From the NCBI RefSeq assembly GCF_025602895.1, contig NW_026516255.1, positions 186,001 to 250,000 of the forward strand: a stretch of DNA of 64,000 nucleotides, written 5' to 3'. This DNA comes from Polychytrium aggregatum. Taxonomy: Eukaryota > Chytridiomycota > Chytridiomycetes > Polychytriales. Shown here in pieces: positions 10,401 through 21,049 of the stretch (positions within the stretch are counted from its first letter, which is position 1; every line of letters begins with the position of its first letter). The notes beneath the pieces were generated by a model. It made no database searches and had not been told where the DNA came from. It saw only the letters and a program-made list of their open reading frames with translations. A program made the translations under genes and the position numbers.

Positions 10401-12799
10401 CTTTGAATCTGGCTGAGTACTCGACGGTGGTTCCTTTCGTTTCAGAGCTGCGGATGGCTGCGGTTCTGGCGTTTTGGTTGTATCAGTGCCGGCACTGGCT
10501 TGGCTTGCTGTGGGTGCAGCGACGCCAGAGTTCGTTTGGCTAGGTTTGTTGAGGCCGCTCCTCTGAACCACCGGAGGAGCACGGACGACTGGGCTGGCAG
10601 CTGGAGACTGGGTCTGCGCTGGTTCGGCCTTGGGTTTTGCAGAACCACCTCCGCCTGCCTGTTGCGGCTGCGGCTTCGGAGGATCGCCTTTGGACTTGCC
10701 CTTTGCAACGCCGCTCTGCGAGGATGGTGTCGAGGTTGATGGAATCGGCGCCGCCTCGCGAGGCTTTGGTACCTTATCCGATGGCTTGTTCGTCTGAGCC
10801 ACAGCGGGGGCTCCGCCTGCTGCGATGCGGGGCTCGGCTGCTGTAGGGCGAGCTGGAGGTGGCATGGTCGAGTTTGCAGCGCCGGCAGCAGCAGCCTTGC
10901 CGCCCGCGGTACTCTGAGATCCGGCCTGAGGATTCGGCTTTGAAGCTCCGGCATTCTTGACGCTGGCAGCCGGGTCAGCTTTGCTCGTTTTGTCGGGCTG
11001 GCTCGATGGTTTGGGCGTGCCGCTCTTCTCCGGCGGGGTGGCTTTATCGCCTTGATCGGCCTGGCCCGGCTGGCTCTGTCGATTGGGGGTCTCCGGCCTA
11101 TTATCCTCGCTAGATTCCTTCGGCGATGGCTGATCTGTGGCCGCGCCGTTGTTGAGTTTCTTTTTCGGCTTCTTCTTGGGCTTGTCTGCAACGGACTCGT
11201 TCACCACACTTGGTCCCGTTCGAGCGTTCTCTTTGGCAGACTCGGGCCGAGAGCCGGTATCGGTCGGCACTGTCGATGCTCGATCGGTGCTGCCATTGGA
11301 GAGGTTGGACGGCGAGCTCTGGGTTGGTCTCGCGCGCGGGATCTCGGGTCGATCAGATCCTGCTTCGGGCCGCTCCCCACTTGTCCTGCCGAATGAGGCC
11401 TCGGTGGAGCTGAGGGCCGATGTCGAGGCCTCGGCACTGCCAGGCGATGGCACCGATGGCGAAAGCCGTTGGCGGCCAGTCTCAGAAGACGGGCTGTCGA
11501 TGGTGGGCACAATCGGCGTGACCTTCTCCAGCATATCCTTCTTGGCGCCTTTGCCCCGGGATCTCTCGTCGGCCCACGAGCTGGGATAAGAGCATACACG
11601 AACGATATAGCAGCAGAGTGTTAGTGGTCAGCGTTGTCCCGACGACCCGGCCAACGACGCCGTGGCGGCCGACATAGAGATGACTGGCGCCATGCTTACA
11701 AGTACGATTCAATCGGCCCCTTCCAGGCAAAGTATCCATATTCCCAAATCTTGGCAGCCGTATTCGGATCAGAGTCAAAGTCCACAAAGCCATCCTCGTC
11801 GTCGTAGAACAAATCTCCGTCGTCGATAAAGTCGTCATCAAGGTCGTATTCGTCTTCTTCGTCTTGGCGCCTCCTCCGCTTGCGTTTCTGGAGATATCCA
11901 AAGGGCCGAGTCAGTAGGCGGGACTCGGATCGGCGGCAGCACGATTGCTGAGCGGGGCCTTGACGGCTTTTTGTCTGTTGCTCCGCGATGCCGCTCGCTC
12001 TATCCACGACCGACTCCAACACAGCACCCAGCTCGACCCACGCGAGCGATCGCCTGCTTACCTTCTTGGGGGCATCGGCCTCACCCCGGTTATCGTCGGG
12101 CTCGGCGCCGGACACGCTCATGTCGTCGCTGTCCTTGGGATCGTCGTCGAGCTGCCGGCCACTTCCCGGGGCTTGTCGGGTCGGAGCAAACAGACTGATC
12201 TTTGCGTTGGATTCGGCGTCGGTCAGCAGCAGCGAGTCCATATTGAAGACGTTTTTCCGGGTGTCGGCCAGATTGAGGTGGATCTGGATCCTCCTGACCG
12301 AGGCATAGTCCGTCCCTGGCAGAAGCGGACTCAGGCAAGGGGCAGTTTCTGATGGAGGCTGCGCGACGCTGCTGCCATTGGCCTGGTCGGTATTGGAGTA
12401 AGTGACATTGCTGCTGCCATTGCCCCTGCCGATAGTATTGTTGTCTGCGGTGCTGTTTGGTGGGCCGACAGGGTTGCGCGGCTCGTCGATCTGCATGGCA
12501 TCGCTGGTGGAGGTGGTGTCGATGCCGTTGCCGTTGCCGCTGCTGTTGCTGCTGTTCCCGGCAGTCCCGCTGCCGTCTGGAGCAGAGCCTGGGCCACCGG
12601 CCAAAGGGCCGCTGGCGGGGGCGACGGGGCTAGCGGCGCTGGGAGGTTCGACGGCCATGGTGTCGGGCTTGACTTGGGCGAGGCCGCTGAGGGATGCACC
12701 GGACGGCGGTTGACTGTAGTCGGCGGCCTTGCCGGTGGGGAGCCCGGCGACTTGAGGCGAGGGCTCAAAATCGGGATCGGTGAGATCGATGATTTCCAT
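7494..12799 (-). CDS. HPC2: Hpc2 / ubinuclein-family subunit of the HIR histone H3-H4 chaperone complex
   Basis: Eleven exons read on the minus strand: 12799-12062, 11887-11700, 11580-10332, 10125-10065, 9937-9789, 9617-9491, 9374-9315, 9170-9071, 8928-8865, 8711-8603, 8491-7494. The total is 1280 residues and phases agree at every junction. The conserved Hpc2-related motif is around residue 255 on: a basic run, then YDLDDDFIDDGDLFYDDEDG and YGYFAWKGPIES. A low-complexity Ser/Pro/Lys linker of about 400 residues follows. Then comes a ubinuclein-like helical middle domain (LPLNLHEPLSDICKAAMDQL; QINTLCQRSNVLYPEF; FAPLLTDALMELIDNE; KFWPPGMMTIDHLKK). The last exon is an Ala/Pro/Thr-rich tail of about 330 residues. 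The family binds H3-H4 with Hir1/Hir2 and controls histone gene expression. The tail is the least certain part, because that region is open in several frames. Confidence 0.82.
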
Positions 12800-14308
12800 C
12801 GCTGTGCGACACGGCGGGAAGCGGGCAGGCGGCCGATCGGATGGGGGGCCGGTTCGTCTGAGGGTCTGCGAGGGCGGGGAGGCACCGCAGGGAGCTAAGC
12901 GTAGCGATGCTGGCGCCGGCAAGAGACGGCCGGCGAGCCCGCGGGTGTCAGCAATGGTTGTTAAAGTGTGTGTGTGCGTGTATGCAAAAAATGCAGGGGT
13001 TGAACCAACGAGGTGACAACAACGGGGAGCGGCGCGGTGACGGCGATGGCCTTGGAAAAGGGGTTGTGTCGGGGAGGGGCAGCAAAAGCAGGAGGGATGT
13101 GCGTGTGTGGGGTGGTTGGAGCGAGGTGTGCTGCGGGTCGCAACAGAGGCCGGGGAGAGGAAAAAAGCAAAGGTACAAAATGGACACTGCCCGAAGCAGC
13201 AGCGACGACAGCAGCAGAAGCAGAGGCAGAAGCAGCAACGGCGGCGGCGGCGACGACAGCGAAAGCAAAAGCAATAACAAAAGCAGCAGCGACAGCACCA
13301 GCAGAAGCAGCAGCAGCAGATACCTGGAAGCAACAGCAGCAGAAGCACGTTGGGGTTTGCAGGCCGGCAGAGGTGGTGGAAGAGCAAGATCAGGATGGCC
13401 GGCAGAAGAACAGATCAGAGCAACGCCGGTGAAAGTCGCCCGGTGGTGGCGACAGCGACCAAGCCCGGCGGGTGCTGTTCGGCTCGCAGTCGCCGGTCGT
13501 TCGGTTTGTCGCTCGGCGATCGGCCCGGGTTACATCCTCGGGCGAGAGTGCTTCGTCGCTGTCGATCCCCGTCTGCACGGGTCCTGCGACCGAGCCTGCT
13601 GCTGCTGGGGTGAACAGGCGACCTCCCCTCGTCCCGCCGAATCAGCCAGCGGCTCTTCCCTCGCTCGCATGCGTCCAGGCAGAGTGCATATGCATCGGTC
13701 GTTCGTCCAAGGCCGTGGGATCTTTCGGCAGCCAAGCAGTCCAGTCCCACACCAAGATGCGGCGACATGGCCCTGCACGCCCCGGCTGTCCACGCAGCAG
13801 CCGTCCAGTCAAATCCCTCCCGCTCAGCACCGCCATTCCAGATATCGCGCTGATCCACAACTTCCTCCGTCTCCGCCCCCCCCCCGCTACTGCTATTGCT
13901 GCTGTCGTCGCATCGTCCCAGCAGGATCGCTGCATCCATCCCAGACCGACCCAGGAACAGCCCCGAACGACATGGAGCACGGAACGCGGGGTCGGGTGAC
14001 ACAAACCACGCCGACTGCGAAAACCAGGAGGGGTCTCGTGACCAACCCGGTGAGAGTTTTGCCCATGTCGTTCGCCACTCCAATCGCCCACGATCTCACG
14101 CTCGCTGCTGCCCCGTTCGCGCCATCACTGCAGTGTGTGAGGGTGAGGGGAGGGGGACCAATGTGACGGATGATTCTGTGTGTATTCCGGATTCTGACTT
14201 GTTGTGCCAAGACACCCAAACACGACACATTTCCTATGCTTTCATTCGTTCCTCTCTCGCACCCAGTGCTGTGCTGGCGACTCCAACGCCTTCCCTCCAT
14301 CGCAAAGC
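12800..14308. other. Upstream region of the Hpc2-like gene and 3' side of ArgRS
   Basis: No gene is supported. The stretch carries the presumed Hpc2 promoter and leader, and a purine-rich (AGC/GAC)n low-complexity segment at about 13190-13345. Long open frames on both strands reflect this composition and show no recognisable domain or exon pattern. Confidence 0.55.
13190..13345. repeat. AGC/GAC-rich imperfect trinucleotide tract
   Basis: The tract is made mostly of AGCAGCRRCAGMAGC-type triplets with interruptions and lies 400-550 bases upstream of the Hpc2-like start codon. It is low complexity on both strands. Confidence 0.75.
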
Positions 14309-17300
14309 TTACATTCGCTCGAGGGGGCGGAAGCCCAGTAGCCGCATGCCGTTGCCCAGGGTGGTGCGGGCAGCAATGTACAGCGCCAGGCGGGCCTCGG
14401 CAACCTCCTTCTCCTGGCCCATGACCCACAGGGTCTCGAAGCACACCGAAATGGCGTGCGAGAGCGTAAACAGGTACGAAACGACGTTGCAGGGCTCAAA
14501 GTTCTTGCTGGAGTCGCGGACGACATCGGGGAACTGGGCCAGGATGTCGATCAGCGCGTGGGCCTCCTTTTCGTTCAGAATCGAGAGGTTGGTCTCGCTC
14601 GAGGCAGTGATCGACAGCTCTGCGTTCTTGCGCTCGATCGACGACAGGCGGGAGTGGGCGTACTGCAGGTACGGTCCCGTGTCGCCCTCGAACAGGAACA
14701 TCTTGGCCCAGTCGAGCTCGTAGTCCTTGATGCGGCGAGAGCTCATGTCGTTGGTCATGATGGCCGTCATGCCAATAACGTCCGAGACATGCTCGGGGTT
14801 CTCGATCTGCGCGTACTTTTCCGGGTTGCGCATCATCACAGCACGCATCTCCTCCTTGGTCGAGTTGAGCATATCCTCGAGGAACACAACCGTGCCCTTG
14901 CGCGTGCTCATGTTGCCGTCCTTGGACTTGACCATGCCGAAGCTGATATGCTGGCAGTTGGCCGACCACGGGAGACCCATCTGCTCCAGGATCTTGAAGA
15001 GCTGCTTGAAGTGGTGGATCTGCTGATCGCCGACAATGTAGAACATGTTGTCAAACTTGTACTTCTTCTGGCGCTCGATGGCAGCCGCAACATCGCGCGA
15101 AAGGTACAGCATACTGCCGTCCGTCTTGGTGATCAAGGCCGCTCCGAGGCCGTGCTCCTTCAGATCGACAATGTGGGCGCCCTCGGAGGGAACGAGCAGT
15201 CCCAGGTCGCGGAGTTCGTTGACGACGCTCTCCATCTGCTGAGCAGAGTACTGCGACTCGCCCGAGTACACGTCAAAGGTCACATTGAGGCGCTCGTAGA
15301 TATCCTTGTACTTGACGATACTGAGGTCTCGGAACTTTTGCCACAGACCGAGAGCCTCCTCATCACCTGTGGTGGTGGTGGTGGTGGTGGTGGTGGTGGT
15401 AATGGCGGGGAAAGAGCGAGCGCCGGATGGATGCAGTGTTAGTGATCGGCATGGTACATTTGTCGTGGCAAGGAAACGGGTGCATAGACGACAGGAAGAG
15501 GAGAACTCACCCTCCTCCATCTTGCGGAAGTAAGCACGAGCCTCATCATCGATGCTGGGGTTCTCGGCCTTGTCGTTCTATTGAACACCAAAACAAGAGA
15601 AGCAGATGAGACTGTGGTTCAACACCGGCTTGAGGCAGTCGCTGACGAAGCAGCGTCGGCGTCCATCCCAACCAACTTTCGAGGAGTCAACGTGGATGAC
15701 TTGCGTGCGACCAGCTCTCCATGCAATCAGACATACGTTGATCTTGACGTAGACGTTGAAGAGATGGCGAATGGGATCTTTCTCGAGCTCCTCCTCAGAG
15801 CCATAGCGGCTGAAGCCGATGGCGAGCAGACCTGCAAAAATTTGCACAACAGTATCGGCATCAACGCAGTGTCAGCCGAGAGTCACGACACAGAAAGAAA
15901 CCTCAGCAGCATGCGCCGCACTCGTTGCCCAACGTCACCAGGCAGATGCTCACCGTACTGCTTGCCCCAGTCACCAAGGTAGTTCAGAGCGACCGTGGCC
16001 CAGCCGTTGGCCTTTAGCACCCGGTTGACAAAGTTGCCGATGATGGTGCTGCGCAAGTGGCCGGCGTGGAAGGGCTTGGCGATGTTGGGGCTGGAGAACT
16101 CGACGATAGAGGTCTTGCCAAATCCAGAGGCGTTGGCGCCGTACTCATCCGAGAGATTCAGGATCTGGGGAACGAGTCGATCGCGGAGCAGATCGCGGTT
16201 GATAAAGATGTTCAGGTATGGGCCGGTGGCGATGGCACGGAGTAGGTATTGGTTGGGCTTGAACTGTGTCGAGTTGGCCAACAAAGACAAGGGTCAGTGA
16301 CAGGTGACAGTGGGTCTGGCGAGTGACAGGGGTGTGCTGGTGTTTCAGGCACAAGTTCGGCTGCCCCAGCCAGGGAGGACCCTCCAATGCCTACGCAGCA
16401 AGAACGACTCTGCCGAGACCTCTCCTCCATATTCGCCATCTCACTTGATTGCCGTCGCTCTGCAGATGGCGAGGCTCACCTGCTTGACAGTCTCCTGGGC
16501 CAGCTGGGCAGGGTTGCCGGGCAGGCGCAGGCGAGGAATGGGCACCGAAATGTCGCCCATCTTGACGTCCTTGGGAGCCTCCAGGGAATTGTAGATCGTG
16601 GTGACCGACAGTTTCAGGATCTCGGAGAGCTGCAGAGCAGCCTGCTCGCGGAAGAGGTGGAGCTGGTGGACCTGGCTCTGCACCTTGCGGATCTCCTCAA
16701 GAGCGAGCTTGATCTCGGCAACACCCTCGATCTTCTTGAACCACGCATCCAGGCCGTGGACATGGACCTTGGAGTTGGGCGATTTGATGTGAACCTTGAC
16801 AAAGTCCCAGGCAACGAGATCGGCCAGGGAGAGCTTGCCGGCCGAGGTGACATAGCCACCCTTGGCGACGGCGTCGGCGATGCGCTGGGCGAGCGTCGAG
16901 ATGACGTCGGTGTCGGCGTCGGTGGCCTTGCGGATGCTGTCGATCCAGTCGTCGATCTCGGCCTGGACCTTGGGCGAGAGCGCCTCGTAGTAGGCAGCAC
17001 CGTGCTTCTCAAAGGCACGAGCAAAGTAGCGGACGATCGAGGACTTGCCCAAGATGGTCTGCTTGGCGGGCGTGAAGGCGCCGGCCGGGATATTGAGGAG
17101 CGAGTCCTTCGAGATCAGATCATAGTGCAGACCGGCGCGGAAATGGTGCGGACCAGCTGCGCCCTTGGAGGCCAGATAGTAGGCGGCCACCTCGGCAAAG
17201 GCCGGCTGGTTCACGTTGAACAGGAGGTAGAAGGTTGCGGTGTGTGCTTCGAACGACATTGGGAGCGGATGCGAGTGCTGGAGACGGGCCAAAAGGCGGA

Positions 17301-17400
17301 GTGGGGCTGCTGGACGGAAGGCTTGGGCAGCGAGGTGGCGGGAAAGCGGCTGTCTGGAAAAGGCTCGGGATGCTGAGAGCGAGAGCAGATCCTTGATCAT
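14309..17400 (-). CDS. RRS1: Arginyl-tRNA synthetase with N-terminal GST-like domain
   Basis: Five exons on the minus strand (17400-16480, 16263-15954, 15831-15737, 15577-15511, 15366-14309) give about 816 residues. It is a class I synthetase charging tRNA-Arg. The HIGH equivalent is HAGH at 373-376, inside SSPNIAKPFHAGHLRSTIIG, and the KMSKS-loop equivalent is MSTRKG near 617. The C-terminal anticodon-binding domain ends FRPLERM. Before the catalytic part lies a domain of about 190 residues starting at the second methionine (residue 48), with the GST C-terminal signature KLSLADLVAWDF. Such domains assemble synthetases in MetRS, GluRS and EF1B-gamma; their presence on ArgRS is unusual. The first 47 residues are Arg/Ser/Leu-rich and nearly free of acidic residues, like a mitochondrial leader, so starts at 17400 and 17259 may give mitochondrial and cytosolic forms. 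A (GGT)10 tract lies against the last acceptor. Confidence 0.93.
15371..15400 (-). repeat. (GGT)10 / (ACC)10 microsatellite in the last ArgRS intron
   Basis: Ten perfect GGT triplets on the plus strand. On the transcript they read as (ACC)n directly before the CACAG acceptor of exon 5, taking the place of a normal pyrimidine tract. Confidence 0.95.
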
Positions 17401-18430
17401 CAAACGGCCGGCGGCAGGTCCGAGCACAAGCTGGGTCCGGTGGGCGCAGAGATCGGGGGGAAGATCAGGGACGGGTGCGGCGGCGTGATGCTTGGGATCC
17501 GCAACGGGTTATCAACCAAATTTCGTCGATCCCACTTTTTTTCGGCGGACGGTGGCACAGACACACACACACTGAGCAAGCAGCGTCACGGACACCGCCG
17601 TCGCACGCGTGTGACATGCGCATGCAGTCTGTGTGTGCCCGATAAGCTGGGGCCGCCTCGCCCGTGCGACACACGTCACACCGCGACAACATGCTGCGCA
17701 CGCGTCACGTTGGTCGATGGATCGAGCCGAGTCGAGCCGGATCGAGGCAGAGCGATCCGTCCTGGCTGTGCCGCCGACGCGTGCGTTCCCACGGGGCGAC
17801 GTCACTCCCCGACCGACGCCAGCCCACCCAGTCATCCATCCGATCGCTTCTCGGCCGCCCGTTTGTGTGATTCGCTCGCCGCATCAATCCCGGGCTGCCA
17901 TATACTGTGTCTCTTTCTCCAGTTTGTCCGCCTTGTCCATCTTTGTCGGCGTCATCGTCGAGGACAGCTCCCCTCCATCAACCCTCGCCTATCCCCGTTC
18001 CCCTCGATCACGTCTCGTCAGGACAGCGCCGAAACTAGAGGGCCCCGGCTTTGCCAAAGACAGGCGGTAGAAAGCAAGGCACGCCTCTTTTTTTCCTCCA
18101 GATCGATGCACCTCTGCCCAGCCAAGATCCACGCAGGCTCAGATAGACGGATCCTCGAACGGATCGGCCAGCCATTGTATCTCTGAACTTGCTCGACAGC
18201 AACGCTTGACACGGCAACAGCCGCAGCCAGCTCTTGTCGCTCCTGCAGTGTCAGAGTACTTTCTGCGGCCCAAGAGGTTGAATTCTTCCACGTCCGATCC
18301 AGTTAGATCGCTCTCTGGCTGCACATCGCAGCGCAGCGCACAGCCAAGCCATTGAAGCCAAGTTCAGCTCTCCGCACCTGAATCCAGTCCTGTACCCTCC
18401 GACTTTTGTCGTGCGCCTCGCCCACGCATC
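17401..18430. other. Divergent promoter region between ArgRS and the MGNSS orphan
   Basis: About 1 kb between two divergently transcribed genes. No coding signal or recognised regulatory motif was found. It should hold both promoters and 5' leaders. Confidence 0.5.
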
Positions 18431-19808
18431 ATGGGAAACTCGTCCACCAAGGTCGAGCCTCCGTCGCCATCGCAGACTCAACCGTCCCTGCAGCACCAGC
18501 TCAGCAGCCGGTCTCAGCGGTCGCCATCAAACGTATCCCCTCACTCGCCTCGCCACTCGTATCCACCTGCGAATCGCCCCCCGTACGCCGGCTCTCCACA
18601 CCAATACCACCACAATGTGTCCGGCGGCAGCACCGAGACCGGCAAGTCTCCGAAATTTGCCAGCCAGTCGAGCTATACGAGCCCGCCGGGCTATACCAAC
18701 AAAGCAGCGCTCGCTGCACGCATGGCGGACGAAACCGCCTATGGTGTTGCCACCCGACAGCGGATACCGGCTGCCTCAAACTCGCATCTAGCCATGATCC
18801 AGGAAGTCATTGCCAAGGGCGAGCCAATGGCATCATCTTTCAGCCAGGAAGAGCTGCGTGCGGCACGCACCATGCGGGCAGGCAGTATATCGGAGCGATC
18901 GATGCATGGTAGGACCTACTCCTGCAACGAGGGCGTGGATGCGTCCGGGTGCTGTCGCGCAGACTTGGCTTGGATCATCTGGATCCGACCCCACTGGACT
19001 CAACTCGAAGTGATCCAGTTCCGATTGCATTCCACCGGCATCGAGCCGACATGATTTTCTCTGGAGCGCCTGACTCACTGTACTGCTACTCGCCCCGTCC
19101 TGGGCAACAGGCGGCATGCAGCGAAGACGAAGTGGCAGCGTGTCGTCGCTCAGCTACTCAACAGCAACAGACTATTCGATACAAACCTCCGACAACTACA
19201 ACAAGGTACGTGCCAGAGCCGACGCTCGGCAGCCGGGTGTGCACAGCTTGGCTGGACCCTTGGTGTCAACTCGCTGCTCTAACCCGAGCGCAATGGCGCC
19301 GTCTCTGCTGTAGATAAACATCCCTGCTTTCGATAAAGAAAAGTTCAAGCAAGCAAACCGAGTAAGCTCTTCTGATCAGACCGTTGCTCCCGGCGACAAA
19401 GTCCCAGTCCGGTGATGCACAGAGGTTTATCGATCGTGGGCATGCACTCACTTGTGATTTATCGGAGCAGGGACAAGTCCAGAACGAGCTCAAAGATACC
19501 GAGGTCGCAAACAGGTACGGGTGGCTGTCGCTGGAGTGTGCCTGGAGTGTCCCTGGAATGCCGTGTTCTACCGGAATAGAGAACCTCTCAGCCCAGCCGC
19601 ACCAGCACATTTGCTCATGTGTGCGATACCCCGACACACTTGCGCAACTGCACCGCACAGGCCGATCAAATCCACGACTCAGAGCGGCGAGGGCGGGGCC
19701 CGTCGCACATCCATGTCCAACACGATGGTCGGCTCAATGTTCTTGGATGAAGAAGACGAAAAGTTCATGGAGAGGATCCTGCACGAGGAGTTTGGCAACG
19801 CCGGCTGA
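18431..19808 (+). CDS. Orphan protein with N-myristoylation motif
   Basis: Five exons (18431-18908, 19111-19205, 19314-19361, 19471-19514, 19661-19808) give 270 residues with matching phases. I do not recognise the family. The N terminus MGNSSTK fits the myristoylation consensus (Gly2, Ser at 5-6), which suggests membrane attachment. The next 80 residues are Ser/Pro/Gln/His-rich and probably disordered. Two segments look conserved in character: a helical AARMADETAYGVATRQRI stretch around residue 97, and an acidic C-terminal helix MFLDEEDEKFMERILHEEF ending GNAG. Between them are Ser/Thr-rich and Lys-rich short exons. The model rests on good donors (GTAGGA, GTACGT, GTAAGC, GTACGG) and acceptors. 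It could be a signalling or trafficking adaptor, but that is a guess. Confidence 0.65.
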
Positions 19809-21049
19809 GCGCATGCGAGGGCGATGGTTGTTCCACGGGGCACTGTCGCTTTGCGGCGGTGGGGTGGACTGCCGATGGCATAGTACCGGCGAGCACTGGG
19901 GCCGGATCGCCAACGGTTTTCACAACAGCACCCGCGCATACGGACCAATGTGGGCAAGTTCCCGATCCAGCACAATTTTCGACATTCTCTTCGTTCGAAG
20001 GCAACAATTCACACACCAACACGGATGCTGGAGCCAATGCAACATCCAACCTAACTTCGGGCAACCCCCCCCCGCCAAGTTATGCACTTACGTCGCACTT
20101 CCCACCCACTCTCGAATGCATCGTCTCAAGCACAGCCCTTGGATACCTGTGACGTGGAGTGCTGGACTGATACCAACTGCGAGCCGCCTGTCGGCGTCAA
20201 CCCCGGATGTCCCACATACCCCGCAACGCTATACCTCACGCAGCCACACATCGCATTGGCGCCACATTCAAAGCCCACACTCTGTAGCAGTAGCGGTCTC
20301 GAGCGCACAGCTTGGCCGGAGTTCCCTTTTGATTCTTTTGATACCTTTGATACTTTTGATTCTATTTGTCTACACCATGTACATTTCACGATTGCATTAT
20401 CGCCTTCTCCTTCTCTCTCTCTTTCTTGCTCTTGCTCTTGTTTTCTGGGATTCGCCTTCGCAGTCATTGGAGCTATTGTGGAAAGACCCTGCGATAGCTG
20501 TGGATACTCCCGTCACACAACAACTGCATTCCGACGAGCATGCAGACAGCTCGGAGCGACTCAGAGGCGGGCCCCGTCTGCTGTTGTGAAAATGGAAGAA
20601 GTTGATTGTATTGACTGGAAGAGGTGCCCACACCAAGGGGTGAGGACAGGAGATAGATAGAGGCGCATTGGCCATATGATCAAACATTGATCAGCAACCA
20701 CGATGAACGATCGAATGGTCGAAATCCAAGAACGAAGTGATTGAGGAATCGGGATGGAGAAAGACAAAAGTTGAGAAGAGGGGGATAGGCGAGAGAGAGA
20801 AGGCCCCGCCTGCGGTTGGCCCCACCGTTGGATCCGCAGTCCCAAAGGAAGGGGCAGCAAACCACACATGAGGTGCATGTATTAGAGGGGCGGTGTCTGA
20901 GAACATCACAGTCACACCCATATGTCGTGGAAGATGGGCGACTGGCGCTGTAAATAGTGGTTGGTCTAAACGAGACAATGCTGATGTGATTTTTGGAATA
21001 TGGCGGGCTCGTTTCATGGTGATGCTGATGATTGCTGAACTACAGGCTT
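19809..21049. other. Convergent intergenic region
   Basis: Lies between the 3' ends of the myristoylated orphan and the chitin deacetylase. No gene is supported. It contains a T-rich imperfect 9-bp repeat (TTTTGATAC type) at about 20328-20363 and a CTCT/TTCTTG-rich patch near 20402-20446. Confidence 0.5.
20328..20363 (+). repeat. Imperfect 9-bp repeat TTTTGATAC/TTTTGATTC
   Basis: Four diverged copies in tandem in the convergent intergenic region. Confidence 0.7.

Noticed and set aside
12907-14166. 419-codon plus-strand frame and overlapping frames
   Set aside because: Composition-driven (AGC/GAC tract); Arg/Ser-rich, no family signal, no conserved splice pattern.
17401-17427. Upstream extension of ArgRS to 17427
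   Set aside because: That codon is GTG; the first ATG in frame is at 17400.
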